DNA of 64,000 bases from Streptomyces sp. B21-105 (lineage in GTDB: Bacteria; Actinomycetota; Actinomycetes; Streptomycetales; Streptomycetaceae): positions 372,001-436,000 of the forward strand of contig NZ_JARUMJ010000001.1 of the NCBI RefSeq assembly GCF_036898465.1. Direction: 5' to 3'. Every line of letters starts with the position of its first letter. Within the stretch, counting starts at the first letter, position 1. Both the position numbers and the translations under genes were made by a program. Positions 9,247 to 16,073 of this stretch are shown piece by piece. Under the pieces are notes generated by a model that was not told where the DNA came from, made no database searches, and saw only the letters and a list, made by a program, of their open reading frames with translations.

Positions 9247-10503
9247 GTGACCGACCACGCCTCCGTCCGCACCCCGTCGTCGGCCCGCCGCGCCCTGTCG
9301 ACGCTCGACCGCGTCCCGCATTTCGTCTTCTTCTGCGTCGTCGGCGCCGCGTCGGTCCGGCTCGTCCGTGAACCGAACCCGCTGTGCACGGAGATCGTGG
9401 CCGTCAGCGCAGTGCTCGCCGTGGGCTACGCGGCGGGCTTATGGCTGTGGAGCAGATTCGACGGACTCGCCCGCAGTCTGTGGGTGACCGCCCTGCTGCT
9501 GCTCTGGACCACGCTCATGGTCCGCAACCCGCCGTCCCTTGCCGCTGCCTACGCCTGGTGCGGTGTACCGCTGGCCTGCCTGGTCCTGCGTGCCCTCGAA
9601 CGGCGCGGCGCGACGATCGCCCTGGCCGGCGTCACCGTGGTGCTGCTCGGCGGCCTCACGCACCAACCGGGGGGATTCGACGCCGAGTTGGTGCTGATCC
9701 CCGTGGCGGCCGTCTGGGGCACCGTGACGTTGTACCGCACGCTGCAGCAGGACGCGACGGAGCGTCAGCGTCTGCTGGCGGAGCTGCGCGGGACGCGGCG
9801 CGTGCTGGCGGACGAACAGCGCAGGGCGGGTGCGCTGGCGGAGCGGGAGCGGATCGCCAGGGATCTGCACGACACCCTCGCGCAGGAGCTCGCCGGTCAT
9901 CTGATGCTGCTGCACGCCGCGGAACGGGATCTGGTGGAGCGTCCGGACGCCGCGCGCGACCGGGTCCGCGCGGCCGTCGACGGGCTGGACGCGGGCCTCG
10001 CGGAGACCCGACGGATCATTCACGACCTCACGCCCTCCGCCGTGGCCGAATGCGGTCTCGAGGACTCGTTGAGACTGCTGTGCGCCCGTGCGCAGCAGGA
10101 GGGGACGGCCGGGTGTGTGACGTTCCGTTCGGTGGGAGCCCACCCGGCGGAGGTGAGCGTGGGAGCCGCGGCCACGCTGTTCCGGGTCGCGCAGAGCTCA
10201 CTGGCCAACGTCAGGGAGCACGCGCGCGCCGGGAACGTGCTGGTGACGCTTCGTCAGCGGCAGGGCGCCCTCGAGCTGGAGCTGCTGGACGACGGGATCG
10301 GTTTCGTTCCGGCCGTCGCGGGCGCGACCGCGGCGCGGGACCGGGGACTCGGTCTGCGCGCGGCGCGGGCACGGCTGCGTGAGCTGGACGGTGACCTGCA
10401 CGTCGACAGTGAGCCCGGCCGGGGCACACGGATACGTGCCGTGGTGCCGGCCCGACGCGCGTCGGGCCGCGCGCTGCCCGCGGCCGCGGCCGTGAACCGG
10501 TGA
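9247..10503 (+). CDS. NarL-type sensor histidine kinase with a TTA codon
   Basis: A 418-residue histidine kinase: five to six membrane helices fill roughly residues 20-165, followed by a coiled linker, the dimerisation/phosphoacceptor motif RIARDLHDTLAQ with His208, and a HATPase domain (DDGIGF, RGLGLRAARARL). GTG 9247 follows GGGGAG at six bases. Codon 65 is TTA (9439-9441), a rare leucine codon read in Streptomyces by the developmentally regulated bldA tRNA. The stop overlaps the start of the response regulator by four bases. The stimulus is unknown; membrane-embedded sensor regions of this kind usually sense the envelope or a membrane-soluble signal. Confidence 0.9.
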   Translation: MTDHASVRTPSSARRALSTLDRVPHFVFFCVVGAASVRLVREPNPLCTEIVAVSAVLAVGYAAGLWLWSRFDGLARSLWVTALLLLWTTLMVRNPPSLAAAYAWCGVPLACLVLRALERRGATIALAGVTVVLLGGLTHQPGGFDAELVLIPVAAVWGTVTLYRTLQQDATERQRLLAELRGTRRVLADEQRRAGALAERERIARDLHDTLAQELAGHLMLLHAAERDLVERPDAARDRVRAAVDGLDAGLAETRRIIHDLTPSAVAECGLEDSLRLLCARAQQEGTAGCVTFRSVGAHPAEVSVGAAATLFRVAQSSLANVREHARAGNVLVTLRQRQGALELELLDDGIGFVPAVAGATAARDRGLGLRAARARLRELDGDLHVDSEPGRGTRIRAVVPARRASGRALPAAAAVNR

Positions 10504-11144
10504 CGGCGACCGGCGTGCGGCTGCTGATCGCGGACGACCATGTAGTGGTCCGCGCGGGCCTGCGGGCGCTGCTGGAGGGCGAGCCGGACGTCGAGGTGAT
10601 CGGGGAGGCCGGCAGCGGCGAGGAGGCCGTGCGACTGGCCCGGGAGGTCGCGCCCGACGTGGTGCTGATGGATCTGCGGTTCGCCGGCGGGGGCATGGAC
10701 GGCGTCGAGGCGGTCCGGCGGTTGACGGCCGAGTCGCCGGGCCTGCCGGTGGTCATGCTGACCAGTTACGCGGGGCGGGCGGACGTCGTGCGCGCGCTGG
10801 AGGCCGGTGCGCGCGGGTATGTGCTGAAGGCGGGACCGCCCGAGGAGCTGTTCCGTGCCGTGCGCGGCGTCGCCGCCGGCGGCATGGGTCTGACGCCGGA
10901 GATCGTCGAGGGTCTCGTCGGCCGGGCGATCGGCGTCCGGACGGATCTGACGCAACGCGAGCTGGACGTCGTCCGGCTGATGGCCGAAGGACACGGCAAC
11001 CGCTCCATCGCGGAGGCCCTCTTCCTCAGCGAGGCGACGATCAAGACGCATCTGGTGCGCGTCTACCGCAAGCTCGGGGTCGACAACCGGGCGGCCGCCG
11101 TCTCGGAAGCGGCCCGCAGGGGACTGATCGACCTCTCGCCCTGA
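10500..11144 (+). CDS. NarL/LuxR-family response regulator
   Basis: The product (214 aa) has a receiver domain with the acidic pair in LLIADDHVVVRAGL, the phosphoacceptor Asp58 in VVLMDLRF, and a C-terminal LuxR helix-turn-helix (LTQRELDVVRLMAEGHGNRS then SEATIKTHLVRVYRKLGV). It is translationally coupled to the kinase through a GTGA overlap and is its obvious cognate partner. Targets cannot be read directly; the inverted repeat at 11361-11394 is the nearest candidate binding site downstream. Confidence 0.93.
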   Translation: MTATGVRLLIADDHVVVRAGLRALLEGEPDVEVIGEAGSGEEAVRLAREVAPDVVLMDLRFAGGGMDGVEAVRRLTAESPGLPVVMLTSYAGRADVVRALEAGARGYVLKAGPPEELFRAVRGVAAGGMGLTPEIVEGLVGRAIGVRTDLTQRELDVVRLMAEGHGNRSIAEALFLSEATIKTHLVRVYRKLGVDNRAAAVSEAARRGLIDLSP

Positions 11145-11835
11145 GCCCCCTGCCGTCGGCCCGCCCCCGGATCGCGTCATGATCCCGGCAGGCACCGCGC
11201 CGGGGACTCCTGCCCGACCTCGCCGGCACCCGACGAGATGCTCCGCCGGGCCGGTCGCCCGGGACCGGGTACCGGCCCGCTCCTGCCCGAGGGGCGTCGA
11301 CCGCCCCTCCCGCCGCACCGCCTGTACCGACGAATCCGGTCCAGAGTCTTGACGGCACCGGTATGACTGCGCTGACATGGCTGCGCAGTCATACGGAGCG
11401 TCGGACATGGACGACACCGGCTGCACCGGGTTCGGACGGCGATCGCCTGGAGACTTCATGACGCGAGCGGCAGGACGGGAGACGCGTCACGGCACACCGT
11501 GCGATGACGGCACGGCCCGGCAAGCCCGCGTCCCCGTCCGGCGACGTCCCCGGCGGTTACGCGGTAGCCCGGCACCCGACTGATCCGGGGCGCACGAGCC
11601 CGGACCACAGCCGGCTTCCACAGTTCCCGTCACCCCGGACGAGCCGCCGTACCGGCTGCCCGACCCTTCACGACTCCCCGGCCGGGCGCACCCCTGCCTG
11701 CCCCACCGGGGATGTGGAACCGGAACCCGAACCCGAGCCCTGGGCCGTCCGCGTCCTTGCCGCCGAACGGCCCCTCGACTCCCCACCCGCATCAGGGAAT
11801 CCGGCCGTCTTCACGGCCGTCCCCAAGGAGGAACC
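11145..11835. promoter_or_regulatory. 691-bp non-coding stretch upstream of the secreted sialidase-fold gene
   Basis: No convincing gene is present. The region carries the inverted repeat 11361-11394, a TTGACG hexamer at 11349-11354 just before it, and at its end an AAGGAGGA ribosome site (11825-11832) for the next gene. Short frames that start inside the inverted repeat have biased, repeat-like composition and no ribosome site. Confidence 0.5.
11361..11394. promoter_or_regulatory. perfect 12-bp inverted repeat with 10-bp spacer
   Basis: GTATGACTGCGC is followed after ten bases by its exact reverse complement GCGCAGTCATAC. There is no T-tract, and a -35-like TTGACG begins twelve bases upstream, so an operator is more likely than a terminator. 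Arm spacing places the two half-sites about two helical turns apart. Confidence 0.5.
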
Positions 11836-13638
11836 GTGCAGAGAAGAAAGCTGGGCAGAGCGCTCGGAACGTTCGCCGCGGCCTCGGCGTTGCTGGCGGT
11901 GCCGGCCGGAGCGCAGGCGTACAACCCGACGGGCGGCAATCTGTATCAGCTCGGCAGCGAGCCGTGTCTGAAGGGACGCGGCAACTGCGCGGTCTACCCC
12001 AAGTCGGCGCAGCTGCCGAGCGGGCGTCTGGTGGCCGCGTTCGAGAAGTCCACGGTCGTGACGGCGTCGGGCAGCGCCGACGGACAGACCCTCCCGGTCT
12101 ACAGGAGCGACGACAAGGGCACGTCCTGGCAGCCGCTGTCCGAGGTCAAGGCGCCCGCGTACATCTCCTCCGACCCTCAGTACGCGAAGTACACGAGCAA
12201 CTGGACCAACCCTTACCTGTACGTCCTCCCCCAGGACGTCGGGGACCTGAAGCAGGGCACGCTGCTCCTCGCGACGGTGGTGTCGGGCGACGACTACTAC
12301 TACAAGGAGCACAAGGCCGCCGACCCGAACTGGACGCCGTCCAACGACGGGGACCGCAAGGACCTGGCGATCGCCCTGTACTCCAGCAGCGACGAGGGTG
12401 CGACGTGGAAGATCGTCAACGTCGTCGCGACGGGTGGCTGGCAGGGCGGCAGCGCGGGCGCGGTCGGCCAGAACGTGGCGAACGCCAACGCGAACCGGCA
12501 GGTGGACCCGCTCTGGGAGCCGTACCTGATGGTCCACAAGGGCCGGCTCGTCTGCTACTACTCCGACGAGAACGACTACACCGGCTTCAACGCGACCACC
12601 GGCGTCCCGACCCTCGACCCCGCCAACGACACCGCCACGGATTCCCTCGGCCAGATCCTCGTGCACAAGACGTGGGACGGCCGCAGCGCGAACTGGAGCT
12701 CCCCCGTCGTCGACATCGCCGGCCTGACCCAGGCCATGGGCGGCGGCAAGACGGAGATCGGGGGCGGCCGACCGGGCATGACGAACGTCGTGCGCACCAC
12801 CGACGGCAAGTGGATGATCACCTACGAGTACTGGGGCGGCGGGGCCGACACCCGCTACCGGGTCGCCGACGACCCGCTGAAGTTCTTCACCGGGTCGGCC
12901 ACCGGCACAGGGATCGACTCGCTGCCGGTCGACACCGGTTCCCGTCCCCTCGCGAGGGGCGGCAGCCCGGTCCTGATCAGGCTCCCCGGCGGCCGCCTGG
13001 TCTACAACGCCGCCGGCGGCGGCAACGTCTGGGTGAACGAGAGCGGACGCAGCGACGGCACGTGGAAGGAGTACCAGACGACCTCGCCGGGCGCCTACAG
13101 CCGCAACCTGCAGTACGTCGACGGCACCGGCCGCATAGTGATCCTCAACAACCAGGGCACCTCGACGCTCAGGTTCGCCGAGGTCGACCTCGGTCACACC
13201 GACGGCGCCTACCACCAGCTGGTGAACCGTAAGACCGACCAGGTGATCGGGACCGGGAACAAGACCAACGACGCCAACCTCGGCAACGGGGACGTTCCCG
13301 ACGTCCGTCTGGAGGCCCCCGGTTCCGCGGCGAACGCGGACACCCAGTTCTGGCACGTGACGACCGAGCCCGGCGGCGGTGTGACCCTGCTGAACAAGGC
13401 CGGCGGGCGTGCCGCGGCCATCTGGACGGGCAACGCGACGGCCGGGCAGAAGATCGGCCAGTGGGTCGACAACAGCAGTGCCGGCAGCTGGAACCTGGTC
13501 AAGACCAGCGACGGCTTCTACCGGCTGCAGTCCGTCAAGAACACGAGCCTGTATCTCACCGGTGCGTCCGCAGGGGCGCAACTGACCCTGCAGAACTCGG
13601 TCACCGACGGCTCGCAGGACTGGGAGCTGGTCCAGTAG
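11836..13638 (+). CDS. secreted sialidase-superfamily glycoside hydrolase (GH93-like) with C-terminal ricin domain
   Basis: The product (600 aa) has a signal peptide (about residues 1-28, ending GAQA), a beta-propeller catalytic part with Asp-box motifs (YRSDDKGTSW and YSSSDEGATW) to about residue 450, and a C-terminal ricin-type beta-trefoil of about 140 residues (YHQLVNRKTDQVIG ... QDWELVQ). The early YPKSAQLPSGRLVAAFE segment and overall layout resemble exo-arabinanases of family GH93, but other sialidase-fold families cannot be excluded. The lectin domain probably anchors it to plant polysaccharide. AAGGAGGA three bases before the GTG at 11836 fixes the start. It stands alone upstream of a convergent oxidoreductase gene. 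Confidence 0.8.
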   Translation: MQRRKLGRALGTFAAASALLAVPAGAQAYNPTGGNLYQLGSEPCLKGRGNCAVYPKSAQLPSGRLVAAFEKSTVVTASGSADGQTLPVYRSDDKGTSWQPLSEVKAPAYISSDPQYAKYTSNWTNPYLYVLPQDVGDLKQGTLLLATVVSGDDYYYKEHKAADPNWTPSNDGDRKDLAIALYSSSDEGATWKIVNVVATGGWQGGSAGAVGQNVANANANRQVDPLWEPYLMVHKGRLVCYYSDENDYTGFNATTGVPTLDPANDTATDSLGQILVHKTWDGRSANWSSPVVDIAGLTQAMGGGKTEIGGGRPGMTNVVRTTDGKWMITYEYWGGGADTRYRVADDPLKFFTGSATGTGIDSLPVDTGSRPLARGGSPVLIRLPGGRLVYNAAGGGNVWVNESGRSDGTWKEYQTTSPGAYSRNLQYVDGTGRIVILNNQGTSTLRFAEVDLGHTDGAYHQLVNRKTDQVIGTGNKTNDANLGNGDVPDVRLEAPGSAANADTQFWHVTTEPGGGVTLLNKAGGRAAAIWTGNATAGQKIGQWVDNSSAGSWNLVKTSDGFYRLQSVKNTSLYLTGASAGAQLTLQNSVTDGSQDWELVQ

Positions 13639-13745
13639 GCCCCGCCTCACCGATCAAGGAACTCACGGCGTGCGGGCGGGGGCCTGGCGACGGCGGGCGG
13701 GGGCCTGCTTGCGGGGGCCGGAGGCCGAGTGGCTCCCGCTCGCTG

Positions 13746-14774
13746 TCAGGGACGCGGTTCCACCGTGATGTGCGGCGACAGCGCACGAAGGAAGTCCGGC
13801 GCGTCGAAGACCTCACCCGCGGAGACGACGCCCACCGCCTCCGTGCGTCCCGTGAGGATGCGGGCGACCGCCTCGACCACCAGGGGCGCGGTGACGGCGT
13901 AGATGTCCCGGCCGCGGGCCACGGTCCGCCGTTCGGCGTCGCCGGAGCGCACGACGACGTCGACGAGAAACGTCTGGTCGGAGCGCCCGCGCTCGTCGGC
14001 CGCGGCCGGCGTGGGAGTGTCCGGGGCCGCGATGTCCCGGGCCGCCTCGACCGTCATGTAGGTGCGCACGTCGGGGATGGACAGGTGGCTCGGTACGGTC
14101 ACGACGTCGGCCATGGTGAACTCCCCGATGACGGACCGAGGTCCCAGCGGCTCGGGGAACGGCCACTCCAGGATCGGCGAGGCGTCGTCGCGGTACTCCA
14201 GCCGCCCCTCGGCGTAGCGGACACGCCGGCCGTCGCGCCGCTGCCGGGAGACCGCGCCCGCCGTGCGCGTTCCGGCGGTGGGATGCCAGTTGCTCAGCCC
14301 GTACGCGATGTGGGCCTCGTCCGCCGTCGCCCAGCCCCGCGCAGCCGCGGTGACCAGCAGGTCGCCGAGGCCGCCGAAGAAGGCCATCGCCGGGACGACC
14401 AGCGCTCCCGCCTCCCGTGCCCGGTCGGCGAAGCGCGCGAAGGTGTCGACGTTGGCCTCGATCTCGGCCGCCACGTCGAGGTACGGGATCCCGGCCCGCA
14501 GCGCCGCCTCGATCACCGGGGCGGCCGTCGTGGCGAAGGGCCCGGCGCAGTTGATCACGGCCGCGGCGCCGGTCAGCGCCCGGTCAAGGGCGGCCGGGTC
14601 GTCGACGGACGCCGGGCGTGCCTCCCAGCCCGTCTCGTGCTCCAGCGCCTTCAGCTGATCGGCGTCGCGGCCGGAGAGGACGGGGCGAAACCCGCGCTCG
14701 CCGAGCTCCGTCACCACGAACCGCCCGGTGTGCCCGTAAGCGCCGAACACCGCTACCTGCTGTCCCGTTCCCAT
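13746..14774 (-). CDS. saccharopine dehydrogenase-like NAD(P)-binding oxidoreductase
   Basis: A 342-residue protein with an N-terminal Rossmann fold (VAVFGAYGHTGRFVVTEL, residues 7-24) and the trans-acting enoyl reductase/saccharopine dehydrogenase-like layout (VINCAGPFATTAAPVIEAAL). The substrate is unknown. The ATG at 14774 is preceded by GGGGGAG. It is divergent from the AraC-type activator at 14982 across a repeat-rich operator-like region, so that regulator is its likely controller. The distal part carries a family-typical GLSNWHPTAGT segment. Confidence 0.8.
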   Translation of the reverse strand: MGTGQQVAVFGAYGHTGRFVVTELGERGFRPVLSGRDADQLKALEHETGWEARPASVDDPAALDRALTGAAAVINCAGPFATTAAPVIEAALRAGIPYLDVAAEIEANVDTFARFADRAREAGALVVPAMAFFGGLGDLLVTAAARGWATADEAHIAYGLSNWHPTAGTRTAGAVSRQRRDGRRVRYAEGRLEYRDDASPILEWPFPEPLGPRSVIGEFTMADVVTVPSHLSIPDVRTYMTVEAARDIAAPDTPTPAAADERGRSDQTFLVDVVVRSGDAERRTVARGRDIYAVTAPLVVEAVARILTGRTEAVGVVSAGEVFDAPDFLRALSPHITVEPRP

Positions 14775-14811
14775 GGGTACTCCCCCGTACTCGATCGTTC
14801 CGCCGCACTCT

Positions 14812-14900
14812 GCATGCACTGTGCTCTCCATGCAGTGCGCACTGCGTTCACTGCGCTCCGCATGCACCGCGCACTGCGTTCTCTGCGCACTTCCTGCACC
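14812..14900. promoter_or_regulatory. repeat-dense divergent operator region
   Basis: This stretch is built from variants of GCACTGCG. A perfect 14-bp palindrome GCAGTGCGCACTGC lies at 14832-14845. A 20-bp direct repeat, GCGCACTGCGTTCACTGCGC (14837-14856), recurs with one mismatch at 14869-14888, 32 bp later, that is three helical turns on the same face. It sits between the divergent oxidoreductase and AraC/GlxA genes, typical for AraC-type binding to tandem sites. Confidence 0.65.
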
Positions 14901-14981
14901 GCGCTCTGTCATGGACATCTTGGCGAAAGTCCGCTCCCGGCCGCCACCGTCCGGAACGCCATGCCTCGTACACTTCCGGAC

Positions 14982-15962
14982 ATGACCACCGTCGCGCTGG
15001 CCGTCACCGACGGCATGCTGCACTTCGAACTGGCCCTGGCGTGCGAGGTGTTCGGCTCCGACCTGACCGGCGTGGCGGACCCCTGGTACCGCTTCTCGCT
15101 CTGCGGACCGACCGCCGTGCGGGTCGGCCACTTCCGACTGGAGCCCGATCACGGACTCGACCGGCTCGAGCACGCCGACACCGTGATCGTCCCGGGCTGG
15201 GCCGACATCGACCAGGATCCGCCGGCCGAACTGGTCGAGGCGGTGCGCGCGGCCCACGAGGCGGGCGCACGCGTGGCCTCCCTCTGCACAGGCGCCTTCG
15301 TGCTGGCCGCCGCCGGTCTGCTGGACGGCCGGCGCGCGACCACGCACTGGGCGCACGCCGACGTACTGGCCGCGCGCCATCCCCGGGTGACGGTCGACCC
15401 GGACGTTCTCTATGTGGACGACGGCAGCGTGCTCACCTCGGCCGGCAAGGCCGCCGCCATGGACCTCTGTCTGCATCTCGTCCGCCTCGACCACGGCTCG
15501 TCGGTCGCCAACACCCTCGCCCGCCGGCTGGTCGTGCCGCCGCACCGGGACGGGGGTCAGGCCCAGTTCGTGCGGACGCCGGTTCCCGCCCCGGGCAACC
15601 ACCCGCTCGCCGAGCTGTTCCCCTGGGCGTTGCGCCGGCTGGACCGTCCGCTCACCGTGGAGGACCTGGCCCGCCGGGCGCGGATGAGTTCGCGGCACCT
15701 GGGCCGCCACTTCAGGTCGGTCACCGGCACCACCCCACTGCAGTGGCTGCTCATCCAACGGATCCGCCGTGCGCAGGAGTTGCTGGAGACCACCGACGAC
15801 ACCGTCGACACCATCGCCACGGCCACCGGCATGGGGACCGCCACGACGCTGCGCCGGCACTTCAACCGGACGGTCGGCGTGGCGCCGGACGCCTACCGCC
15901 GTACCTTCCGCTCCCGGAGCCTTCCCCCGAAGCACCGGGAACTCCACAGCGCGACCGGATGA
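14982..15962 (+). CDS. GlxA-type AraC-family transcriptional regulator
   Basis: The product (326 aa) combines an N-terminal DJ-1/PfpI glutamine-amidotransferase-like domain (residues 1-180, with the nucleophile-elbow-like ASLCTGAFVLAAAGLL and TTHW) and a C-terminal AraC DNA-binding domain with two helix-turn-helix units (VEDLARRARMSSRHLGRHF; DTIATATGMGTATTLRRHF). An in-frame ATG at 14961 would add seven residues; neither has a strong ribosome site. It probably controls the divergent oxidoreductase gene, and perhaps itself, through the repeats at 14812-14900. Confidence 0.9.
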   Translation: MTTVALAVTDGMLHFELALACEVFGSDLTGVADPWYRFSLCGPTAVRVGHFRLEPDHGLDRLEHADTVIVPGWADIDQDPPAELVEAVRAAHEAGARVASLCTGAFVLAAAGLLDGRRATTHWAHADVLAARHPRVTVDPDVLYVDDGSVLTSAGKAAAMDLCLHLVRLDHGSSVANTLARRLVVPPHRDGGQAQFVRTPVPAPGNHPLAELFPWALRRLDRPLTVEDLARRARMSSRHLGRHFRSVTGTTPLQWLLIQRIRRAQELLETTDDTVDTIATATGMGTATTLRRHFNRTVGVAPDAYRRTFRSRSLPPKHRELHSATG

Positions 15963-15973
15963 AACCGGAGACG

Positions 15974-16002
15974 TTGACAGCGCGGCATATGCGCCTCAGG
16001 AT
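15974..16002 (+). promoter_or_regulatory. HrdB-type promoter for the GH78 gene
   Basis: TTGACA (15974-15979), 17 bases, then CAGGAT (15997-16002). This is close to the Streptomyces housekeeping consensus (TTGACN, TAGPuPuT). It begins only twelve bases after the stop of the AraC-type gene and would start transcription about 65 bases before the GH78 GTG. Confidence 0.7.
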
Positions 16003-16050
16003 GTCAGCCACTCACTCCGCCCCTGGTCAGGGAGACGTTGTCCCCGCTGA

Positions 16051-16064
16051 TTGAATCGTTTTAA
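16051..16064. promoter_or_regulatory. LacI-type operator candidate before the GH78 gene
   Basis: TTGAATCGTTTTAA is an AT-rich imperfect palindrome centred on CG, matching the general form TTnAAnCGnTTnAA of LacI-family operators. It lies downstream of the promoter and overlaps the AAGGA ribosome site, where a bound repressor would block elongation. No LacI gene is in the window. Confidence 0.45.
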
Positions 16065-16073
16065 GGACCCGCC

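Noticed and set aside
11377..11583. Small open frame in the gene-free region before the sialidase-fold gene
   Set aside because: It starts in the loop of the inverted repeat, has no ribosome site and shows random Arg/Asp-rich composition.
14773..14985. Cys/His/Ala-rich short frames in the AraC divergent region
   Set aside because: Their unusual composition comes from the GCAC/TGCG repeats; they lack a ribosome site and overlap the presumed operators.
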